In this document: positions 8,225-17,900 of the stretch, one piece after another
How the letters are laid out: the number at the start of each line of letters is the position of its first letter
Position numbering within the stretch: position 1 is the stretch's first letter
Assembly: GCA_029204225.1 (NCBI GenBank)
Contig: CM055109.1
Location: forward strand, 33,120,927-33,142,316
Length of the DNA stretch: 21,390 nucleotides
Direction: 5' to 3'
DNA from: Diphasiastrum complanatum
Lineage: Eukaryota > Streptophyta > Lycopodiopsida > Lycopodiales > Lycopodiaceae
Program-made: the position numbers and the translations under genes
Notes under the pieces: generated by a model
Databases searched by the model: none
What the model was told of the DNA's origin: nothing
Seen by the model: the letters and a program-made list of their open reading frames with translations, nothing else

Positions 8225-8599
8225 CTAAGTAGCTTTAAGACAGATCGAATGGTTTTTGGTTGGTTTACCACCAAAAATTGATCGATATTGCAAACAAGGG
8301 GACATGACCTCCTTAGCAGCAGTAATAGCTAGTGCTGAAAACTTCGAGACCTCAAAACTAGCACAAAAGCGACGCTCAACTAAAAGATCTCGTAAGTCTA
8401 AAACTAATTCTAGTGATAGCGAAGATTATTCAGATACTGACTCGAGTACTAGTTCTTCAAGCTCGAAGTCCGAAAGCAGTGATTCATTAGAATCAGAAGC
8501 TGATAAAGGAGATAAAAGAAATAAACGACAATCCAAACGAAAGGATGACACCAAAACCACAAGTATTACATCTACTTTATCATGACATGAAAGTCTAAG
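8225..8599 (+). pseudogene. Ser-rich gag-like fragment inserted in the gypsy remnant
   Basis: An open frame at 8256-8585 reads GLPPKIDRYCKQGDMTSLAA and AENFETSKLAQKRR. It then gives a long Ser/Asp/Glu stretch (SSSSSKSESSDSLE) and a Lys/Arg-rich end before TGA. The first part resembles the end of an LTR-retrotransposon gag core followed by a basic linker, but no CCHC knuckle is present and I do not recognise the family. It lies opposite in orientation to the flanking gypsy pieces and replaces most of RT. The borders (about 8224 and 8600) are where gypsy similarity stops and resumes. It could also be a fragment of a host Ser-rich protein. Confidence 0.4.
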
Positions 8600-9595
8600 T
8601 TATCCTTATAGGCTTGAATCTAAATCGGCAGATGTGGGACCATCCGGTCCCGCTCCCGTTGCCAACTTCACCACATATCGGTGGTCACTCTAGTTTGTTT
8701 CCACCTTTAGCATCTGCAACAAGTTAGAGTTAATAGAATTGTGCCTAGAACCATCGTCAAATAAAACTGTCACAACTTGGCTGTCAACAACCCATTTCAT
8801 CCGCATGAGATCGTGAGGGCCAAAAACAGCCATGCTAAAACAACAATGCTCACACACAAAATTACCATAGGAAAGATCAATACATGAAATGCTAGAGTTA
8901 CTTGGCGTCTTAAAAGATGCCCCTTAAGCTTGCCTCTGTTTCTTAGGGCATTCCTTCGCTACGTGACTTGGTTCCATACAATTGAAACACAGATTGTCGC
9001 TTCTGGCTTTAGTGAAAGTCTCTCGGTCCATAGAAGATCTTTTCTTCGATTTACTTGGTCCAGCAGAAACTTCTTTCGCTTTATCTTTTCCTTTCTTTGA
9101 AAAGAATGGTTTCTTACCCTTTGCTTCGGGTAAAACCCTAGCCTCAGGCCTAGCCACTATACGCGTATCATCGTATATGCGGGCGAAGCGAACCGCATCA
9201 TCGAGGGTAAGATGTTGGTTCCTCCTAACCTCTAGCTGATAGTCTCTAGGCAATCCTAGAATAAAATGCAACTTTACCAACAGAGGATCTATTCTAGTAG
9301 TGAAACGAGAATATACCTCTTGGAATTCTTGCATATATTGATCAAGGGGCGGTTCCCCATCTGAATCATCGCATGCTAGCGATAGAAGTCGAATTCATCC
9401 AATATAGGAAGAAAGGCCACCTTGAAGGGCTTACAGAAATCTTCCCATAACCTTGGAGCTTCAGGCTTAGCCCTCAAGTCTTGCCACCAAGTAAAAGTTT
9501 TACCTCGCAAGTGCATGATAGCTAAGTTGATCTTATTTTCATCGGCCTGTGAACTGAAGTTACTCAAAGCCAAGGTCCAATCATTGAGATCGGAA
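8600..9595 (-). pseudogene. Ty3/gypsy gag and protease remnant
   Basis: Minus strand from about 9595: NDWTLALSNF, then MHLRGKTFTWWQDLRA and LWEDFCKPFK, the retrotransposon gag core with its conserved WW. Next come YMQEFQEVYSRF, FILGLPRDYQLEVRR and the zinc knuckle CFNCMEPSHVAKEC (about 8960-9000). The frame breaks near 9345. The protease follows (8650-8800), VTVLFDDGSRHNSINSNLL, where the expected catalytic D-S/T-G reads DDG, and a stop follows LKVETN. Together with 7533-8224 this is one minus-strand element with gag, protease, RT and integrase in the Ty3/gypsy order, lacking LTRs and split by the Ser-rich piece. Confidence 0.88.
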
Positions 9596-9599
9596 GTTA

Positions 9600-10262
9600 C
9601 TCACCTACGGGAGGAAAACAATCGATTGCAGAGAACATTTATAGGATATAATGCCATTCCTCTGCTTAATGGTGGTACCACAACAAAGATCCAGGAATTA
9701 TAACAAGAGCTGACCCAACACAAGGAATCTACCAAATCTTGGGCATCACTCCTCAAAAATGACAGTGAAGGTAAGCTACCACATCATATAACGAGCTTCA
9801 TTGCTGCCACTTTATCGGAAGGAAAACTGAGAGAACAAAAATAGCATAATGTTAGAGTCCACCCAAAATGTGTAAAAGATAATTTCCTGAACACGACTCT
9901 GGCTCATCACAGCAAGGGAATAGATAGAGTTTGGCACGCAAAGAAAATAATGCCACGCTTGATTCGCTTCACATCGTTGGAAGAGCGCAGATCAGTACTC
10001 CGTCTTAAATCCAAACTCAAGGGTACCAAAATTTCTTGGATGATAACCTTCCCTTTATCCAAGTGGAAGAACGTTGAAGAGCTTTCCAAGAGGCTCATGA
10101 ACAGGGCAAAATTGCTATCTATAGAGAGGGACATGTAAAATACATTGAAGGCAAGTCGTATTAGGTAGATGGGGGCCCTGGTCATGGGAGCGCCCCGGGC
10201 CCCCATCCATTACCTTCTCCATTGCGCATAGGTGTTTGGAATTGTAATGGGATACACTCCTG
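9600..10262 (+). pseudogene. LINE ORF1 C-terminus and start of ORF2 endonuclease (second family)
   Basis: The ORF1 frame gives HLREENNRLQ, KSWASLLKND and ATLSEGKLREQK. After a frameshift near 10030 it gives FLDDNLPFIQVEER and GKIAIYREGHVKYIEG, ending at TAG 10162-10164. This parallels the C-terminal domain of LINE copy B (SWADVVK, SRLREQK, YLDEDLTFI, GKWLIYRDG), showing a related but different family. After a GC-rich inverted repeat, 10215-10258 reads LPSPLRIGVWNCNGIHS, the start of an apurinic endonuclease-like domain of LINE ORF2 (VWNCNG). The rest of ORF2 is cut off by the copia piece at about 10262. Several in-frame stops (9701, 9842, after VEER) make it a pseudogene. Confidence 0.72.
10168..10207 (+). 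repeat. Perfect 11-bp GC-rich inverted repeat between LINE ORF1 and ORF2
   Basis: GATGGGGGCCC (10168-10178) and GGGCCCCCATC (10197-10207) are exact reverse complements around an 18-base loop that contains an ATG. It falls just after the ORF1 stop and just before the endonuclease reading, so an RNA hairpin would sit in the intergenic gap of the LINE transcript. Confidence 0.85.
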
Positions 10263-11215
10263 AAGAAGGACTTAATACAAGATTAAGTGCCTTGGATCTT
10301 GAAGACTGTGAGTTTTTTTCAGCATTGACATCTTCTAGTAACTTTTCGAAGGAAGAGGAGTGTTGGTTTATTGATTCAGGAGCTTCTAAGCACATGACAC
10401 CTAGTTGAGAGTGGTTGTCTAGTTTTCAAAACTAGATGATGGATCAAATGTGAAGTTGGGAGATAACTACACATATGATATAAAGGGAGTCGGAAAAGTA
10501 CAGGTTCAACTACCTTCAGGGAAGATTGGAGAGCTTTATGTACCAGGAATCAAAAAGAACTTACTCTTATCAACAATTGCGAAGCAGCACATGGTGGTGC
10601 AGTTTGATGAAGAGTGTTCTCTCATCAAGATGAAGGATAATGAAGTAGTAGCTGAGGGCATACTTGCAGGAAGGTTGTACAAACTTCAGGCTCAGGTGGT
10701 AGGTCATCATGCAAGTGTTGCGAATATTGGATCAGTAAGTTATGGCACGAAAGATTTGGACATCTGAATTACAAAAGTCTACAATTCTTGAGGAAATACA
10801 ACATGGTTAAAAGCTTACCTCAAGTCGTTTCTGAACACAAGGTTTGTGAGGTATGTGCCTTAGGGAAACATCATATGAAGAAATTTTCGTCTAGTACATT
10901 CAGGCCAAGAAATGTTCTAGAATTTGTTCATACGGATTTGTGTGGTCCTATGAGAGCTCAATCTTATGGGGGAGAAAGTTACTCATGGTGTTTGTTGATG
11001 ACTATTCTAGGAAGGCGTGGATTTATCTTCTCAAGAATAAGGGTGAAGCATTCAAGTATTTCACATGGTTTAGGACACAAGTAAAGAAAGAAACATATAG
11101 ACAAATCAAGATATTACACTCGGATAAAGGAGGAGAGTTTCTTTCTACGGAATTTCAAGTGTTTTGCAAGGATCATGGTCTAAAGAGACAATTTGCAAGC
11201 ACAGACACGCACAAA
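10263..11215 (+). pseudogene. Ty1/copia remnant: protease, pre-integrase and integrase core
   Basis: The reading starts EEGLNTRLSALDLEDCEF. It continues with the protease active site ECWFIDSGASKHM (D-S-G intact, about 10365), then YVPGIKKNLLLS (10520-10570), the GAG-pre-integrase motif WHERFGHLNYKSL (10743-10785) and the integrase zinc region CEVCALGKHH. The catalytic core follows: VHTDLCGP and ILHSDKGGEF supply the first two acidic residues, and MVFVDDYSRKAWIYLL lies between them. The piece ends at about 11210 before the catalytic Glu region, and RT and RNase H are missing. Frame changes at about 10430, 10740 and 10985 and stops after HMTPS and SSFQN inactivate it. It is joined directly to the LINE endonuclease start on its left. 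Confidence 0.9.
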
Positions 11216-11860
11216 ACTACCAGAAGTGAGATTTCTAGGGCCCTACCTCTTTTGACACTCAAAAAAAAATTACATAATCTTAGGTGCCTAGTGGAGAGGA
11301 ATTTAAGGATCAAACAAATTGAAAACCAGAACACTATAGTGCAAATAACTGAAAATAGGATTTTATCCCAAAACTTAAAAAAATACACAAAAGATCCCAA
11401 GCATCCAACAGAATTCAAGATGTGGATGTTGTAGAACATGGATCCCAGCCTTTCAATGTGCAAAAAAGTGATCAGATACCAAGTTTCAGGCAAAACATCA
11501 CATAGAGCAGGAAATGAAACACAATACTACACATGGAATTATCAATCATAACAGTCTCCATAGATGATAAGAGCAAGCTGATTTAGACGAGTGTAACTAA
11601 AGCTAAGTTGAATCTGTGCTAAGATAGACCAGTCTAAGACAGCTCTCAAGCATTCAATCTATCAAATAGGGAGACATTGAGCCTTTTTATGGCTAGCAAA
11701 AAGGCCAGCGAGTTAGGGCTACGAGCCCAATAAGATTGAGCAACCAGAGGTATAACTATAAAAACAGGATATATATAGCATTTGAAAAATTGCTTAATTC
11801 AACCCAGCAAAATTTGCTTAGCCCAACCCAACAAAACATTATGACAGATTTCATGCATAC
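11216..11860. other. Start of intron 6 of the DUF726 gene, no gene seen
   Basis: This stretch lies between the copia remnant and the donor site of exon 6. It is AT-rich with scattered short reading frames and no recognisable protein motif. The expected next exon of the DUF726 gene is not found here. Confidence 0.5.
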
Positions 11861-11958
11861 TCCTTGATTATGGTTGTCGCCAATGGCCTCAAACTCAAAC
11901 TCATCAACCCCTCCTGTTCTTCTGGCTGTCTTGAATCCCGTGAGACCCGCACCGGCAG
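11861..11958 (-). CDS. DUF726 gene exon 6
   Basis: Acceptor TTCAG before 11958 and donor GTATGC after 11861. It encodes (G)AAGAGLTGFKTARRTGG, VDEFEFEAIGDNHNQG, residues 396-428, the strongly conserved segment between the hydrophobic region and the hydrolase-like domain. It ends in phase 0. In relatives the next residues are RLAVEI-like; no such exon was found to the left. Confidence 0.9.
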
Positions 11959-14900
11959 CTGAAGAATAACCACAGCACCAGGTTTGAGAGAAAACAATAA
12001 TCAAACTTGCTCAAAGAACCCAAAAAAGTCAACAGCATTTGGGAAGAAAAACTCGGGATGAGTAATTAGCTAATAAGGATTGTTTTTAGAAAACAGGAAA
12101 TATAAATGCACTTGGTTAGGTCCAAATCTTGCGAATAGGAAGAAGAACCTTGGTCCTCATAAAAAATTTAAGAGTTCAAAAAGTCACCTAGCATCCCAAA
12201 ACCAAAACTCAACAAAACCATTGTAATTAACTTATAGTACAGTTTTAAAAGCCTGTTAGCAAACATGTGATGGCCAAAGAATTTGGGCAGATTAAACAAA
12301 CTCATAAGTAAGAGCCATGACGAAAGAATGTAAGTATTTTGAAGTTGAAAAGTCAAAATTGGGAAAATGATTCCAACACACAAGCACAGCTTACAGGGAA
12401 AAAAAGCTTATTTCACAAGATGGAAGAGCCTGCTAATAGAATGGAAAAGGAACTAAAAGAAATTAGTTCATAAATTAAAAGAGAAGATGGGACATTAAAA
12501 ATTTTTCCCACCTTGGAGACTTAGACGGATGATGAGGGAAAAGGAGAAATGCCTTGACATCAAAAAAGCAGATATAAACTGCATGTAGACACCCATTTAG
12601 GACATTTCATCGAGTTAGTTACATACTGGCATGATAGCATAAGGATTGATATCAACCTATACAGCTGATGGAAGACAACTACAATTTCTGATCACCCGCA
12701 CCTCGTGCTTAAAACAGAACAGTCAACACGAGGAAAGCGTGTCAGAGATTGGTCGATATGTATACTATCCTACTCTTGAATGATGCACAAAATTAACTAG
12801 AAGACATGTGTATATTGTATTAATCGCGAATCATGCACAAAATGAACCAGAAGACATTAGCTGAGGAGGAAAACTCATACCATTGAACGCCCACAAAAAC
12901 AAGATTGACACATTTTTCAACAAAAATCTTTTTCTTGACTGAAACTTTTGCTTGCTTACCTCCAAACGATGCAGCTACAGCCATAGAACCTGCGGCAGAA
13001 CCAGCAGCAGCAGCAGCAGCAGCAAAGCCAGTTGCTCCAATTACAGGCACTAGTGTTCCTGCTGTTGGTGCAAGTGCAGCCAATCCTGCTGCTATTGCAG
13101 GTGCTGCAAGTCCTGCATTACAAGATCAACATGTCACTACGGCACTGCGGCACTTCACTCAAATGACGGACTTTTGAATCCCATATGTACAGCCCTTCAA
13201 CCTAATGGCATCATGACATAAATAAAAAATTCCAATATTAAAGTTGAATTAAGTAGTGAACAAGACCACAAATATTAGAGCTTTACCTCCAGTAACAGCC
13301 AGCAAAGCCCCTCCTGTTAAAGCTGCTGCGCCAATGATGCCCCCCCGCTTCCACTTTGACCACCTACTCTTTCTTTTTTCCTCCTCCTCATCAGTATTGG
13401 CTTCCCTCTCCTTTTGTGCAGCCAGCGCCATATAAGCAATCATAATCTCCATTGCTGCCTGTACGAGAGGTCACAAATTTGACTTGTACAGCAAACTCCT
13501 TGTAATAAATTACAGCTATCAGCAGCGTGGGAAAAATCCACAAAGGCTGCTAAAATTTCAAGTGATAGACTCTGAATTATGGCTAAGAAAGGTGCGTATG
13601 TCCCATATAAAGCATAAGGCTCCTGGTCACCATCGTTTATAGAGCATCATACCACCACTTGATTTATGATCAATGTTGGAGCAAAAGTTACATTGTTTGA
13701 AGTTTAATCACAACTTTGATTGCTTGTTCAGTTAAGTTGCAGTAAAATGGATCAACAATTTACACACTAATGCACCCTAAGATGAGCTTGCTGGATACAA
13801 ATACTACATTCCAGAAAGACCATCAATAACATCACAGAAAGCAATGTTTTCACTATGACAACTGTTTTAAAACCAGGACCACTTGTTATGAGAAAGAGGG
13901 CTACCACTTTGGTCCATTTGATGTCAAGCCAGGTAGCAAGCAGACGAATAGCCACTCGATGTCGAGCATCATAACCCTCTCTGGCAACAGCCTTGCCATC
14001 AATTTCTTTTGTGTCAGCAACACAAGCTGCTAGAAGCTCATACAAAACTGCAACTTTTCGTTGTTTTGTTAACACTATCCCTTTTGACAATTCTTCTCCC
14101 TCGTACTGCAAAGTATCATTGGGCCTGCCAGCAGTTTCATGCTTTGTTCCCATGGAACCTTCGACATCAGGGCACGTATTTTCCACTTGTAAAGAAGATT
14201 TGTTCTCCTGACCTTCACCATTTGTTCTATGAGTAGTTTCATAATCAGCAAAACTTTCCATTGGTCCACTCGGCTTGTTTGTAGAACTTTTTGGATTATC
14301 CAGCTTGGTGCTATCATGCATTGCCTTACTAACAAGGGAGTTTCTGCCATCATCGGGAGGAATGTCAGAAGGGGAGGGTGATTCTATCGTAAGAGCCATT
14401 GCATCCACCGCTTTTGCTAGATCAGCTTCAGCAGCCTCTCCAGATGTTGTTGATGGGTCATCTTCATTCTCTGAAAGTATCCTCAGAAACTGTACAGACC
14501 ATTCAAACATGTAAGGATAACAATCACATTGATCCAAGAAAAGTTACAAAGTAGAATACCCAAGAAGACACAATACATGTATTGGAGTTTAATTCGAGAA
14601 CTTCCTCAAGATTCATTGATGAAGTGAAACTACTTTTTCTAATCATGTGTGGGACTAAGATCTATTTGATCAAGAGAAGCGAACATTCCTATACAGCAGT
14701 TACTCCTGCAAAGATCATGATCACTAATTTTTATATCTCTTGCTGAGCAGCACCTACAGTGTGCTCACTAAGAGCATTGTTAAACAGTACAGTGGCATCA
14801 AATATCTTGAAGCCTTACAAACAGAACCACAAGTTTGTAGTCACAAACAAAAGATTTCTAAATCTTGATGGCCTGTATGGGGACTATTGTTGGTCAATAG

Positions 14901-17900
14901 TGGACCAGGCATAACCCTCTAAACCAACACATCCAACATTTCATGTCTCCATGTGAATTTCTGTCAGATTCTAGTAAGATCAACAAAAGCCCTAGATAAC
15001 CTTTGTTCTACCAAAGCTGCCAATATAGTACTCTGTATGCCAATTGTGCTACCAATTATGCTCTAAGCCTCATTCAATAGCCACAATATACTGCATTAGC
15101 TTCAATAGGGTCTTCCAACCTTTGAACCCACTTAAATAGCAAGATGAACAGGGACTAACTCTTCCATCCTCTAAAATAGACATTAAAATAATCTAGCTCA
15201 TAGCAGGTAGTTTATCCTCATCGTGCATCCTACCACTGCCTGCTGACTTCTTCCTTTCCAGAGCTCTCAGGTTCTTAAAATGAAATGAATCATTCTTGAG
15301 TCTTAGTTTGGAGACTCCTTGCTCTTTCTTGTAGGGAGTCAGCTGCAGACAAAATATCTTGTGTATTGAATATCATTAGTCAGAAATTGCTATTTGCTCA
15401 TCATTTACAATTTAATGAACACAATTTGATAATTTGGTATCAAAGCTGTGTCCGAGCACCTGATGTGGGCATCAATTTAATTTCCTTATCATGTCTTTTA
15501 TTTTAGAAAGACACTAAATTTCGTTTTCTGGCTATCTTTATTTGTCACCATTTTTTTTAAACCCTGAAATTTTAGCCTTGGTCAACGTCATCTCTTTCAT
15601 TTTTTTTCCAGCAAAAGTTGAAAATAACTACATCTCACGGTAAGCCCATGAAACAGAGGGCACATCGATCAGAGTCCTCTTTGAAAAGTTGTTGCAAAAA
15701 AATAAAAAAGTTGCTCAAGGAGGGTACTTTTCCATTTTATTGCAAGAAATTATTGCTAAGTCAAACTGGAATATTATATTTTTTGTTAAAGGATTAAAGA
15801 TTCACAATTTCACCTTTTTAGCTTTTACTAGTTTTCAGCAACTACCCTATGTTGCACATCAGAATTTTGGCCAGCTTCATTGATTTCTTTGCAGCTAATT
15901 GATCTTGCAAAGGTGTTGCAAATCCTTGTTTCCAACTGTTAAGGTTTGTAGTCTTCTCAATACTTCCTTCCTGGATTGTCAAGTCAACCTCAATTTATCT
16001 CTGTTATTTAAAAAAAGGACTACAAAAGTGAACAAGAGTCCTCTCCAATTACAAGCCATTCGATGCTCTTTTGTAATACTTGAGAGTCTACAGTTGATAT
16101 CCCCCCATCAGGAGTCCTTCATGCATTACAGGAATTACTACAATGTGTTGTTCCTACATGTTTGTAATCCTCTATCTGCATCTCCTTCATGGATCATTGA
16201 GATCCTTACCGAAATATCATATTGATTCCTATAGGTTTCCACTTCTGATATGGTATGTCTTTATCTTTGGAGCAGCTTACTAGCCTCACGGAGTTAGAAA
16301 CACGGTTCCAACAAAAGCTAGCTGAGACCAAGAGACTGTGGAATGAGTGCCAACAAGTGGGACGAGCAAAAGAGACAAGAAGAAGAAAGCAAGGCACCAT
16401 CACAAGATCTGCAACAGAGAAGATCTCTCATTTAGCAATATGACAGATGTGGCAGAGACAAAGCTTTCACCAAATGGCACACAAGATCTTGTAGATGCAG
16501 TAGAGGATACATGTCATGGCCCACATGATATTCCATATGGGCTAAAGAGTCATTGGATGAGGTAGAGCATTGTTTCCACAAATCGTGGTTCAAAAATCAA
16601 ACCACATAGCCATTGCTTCAAACTATGGCACATCGGGCATAAAGAGATGGATACATGAATATTGCCATGACAATTACACAGCTGGGCATACGCACATCAA
16701 GGTGCACCTACTACATTTGAAGGGTACGAAGTTGCCGCTTGCACGGACACACGTAGCACGATACTCATTCATACTGCAGCGAACAAGGGTGGCCCTTTGA
16801 GGCAAACTATAACCTACAATTTGTAATTGTGCAGGTTGTGACGGAAAATGTTGCAAAAAGCCCCTCCACCATATGATGCTGGTTCAGCACCTGCATGCTT
16901 TGGTAGCCAAGATGTCCATACCTCTCATGCGACAACCTATCCACATCAATTCCTTTTGTTGTATAAGCATGCTGACTAGGGATAGAATTGTACAACCTGT
17001 ATAGATTATCTTCCTGCAATCCTTTGGCAACCTTCATATTATCACTCAAATCCAACACAAGACAAGAAGTAGCATCAAATTCTACTTTCATATTTTGTTG
17101 AGTGATAGCTCCTACTGAAAGAAGATTTTTAGCAAGTCCTGGTACATATAAGACATTCTTAATGACTTTGACTTCTCTTGATGGAAGCTTTACAGGTACT
17201 GTGCCCTTTCCTTGTTTGTTGCGTTGTCACCTAGGCACACCTCTTGTCCATCACAAAGCCCCACAAAGGTATCAAACCAATCCCTATGAGGGCTCATGTG
17301 CTTTGAAGAACCTAAGTCATTGTACCAACCACCTGTTGTAGCTTGTGAGGCCAATGCAACAGAAAATAACTCAGCTTGCCTTATGTCACTCTGCTCCTCT
17401 CTTGCAACACTCTCAACAACATTTCCTCCTTGCTTCTTTGTGCCCTTCTTTTGCTCTGCAAGCTTCTTCCTACACTCAAACGCAAAGTGTCCATATTTAT
17501 CACAGTAATTGCAATTCCCCTTCCTTCGAGGTGTGGAAGAAGTACTCAAGGAGGATTGTGCTTCTGACATTTGCAAGTTCTCCATTCCTTGCTCAAATGT
17601 TTGTGGTGCTCCTTTGTTCTTGCCTTTTCCTTTCTTCTTGACCTTGGCTAGATTTTGCTTCTTCTTAGAAGCAAAGGCATGCTCCTGGAAATCTTCCCTC
17701 TTGGAGAGATTAACTCTCCTCATCTCCTCCTCTAACAAGAGACCATATACCTCTTCATAGGTAGGGATTCTCTCCCTCACAGATATCATAATAAGCATAT
17801 GACAAGCTATTCAGAACTATTGGCACCAAGTCTTTGTCAACAATAGCCTCTCCAAGCACAAAACACTGATATGTAAGATCCTGAATCTTAGTAAGATGAT

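Noticed and set aside
9422-9703. 93-codon plus-strand frame across the gypsy-LINE junction as one gene
   Set aside because: Its left half is antisense to gypsy gag; only the part from about 9600 resembles LINE ORF1.
11173-11493. 106-codon hydrophobic minus-strand frame as a membrane protein
   Set aside because: It overlaps the plus-strand copia integrase, lacks conserved motifs, and its hydrophobic look follows from antisense AT-rich sequence.
13993-14514. Plus-strand frames overlapping exon 3
   Set aside because: They are antisense shadows of the conserved minus-strand exon and show no family resemblance.
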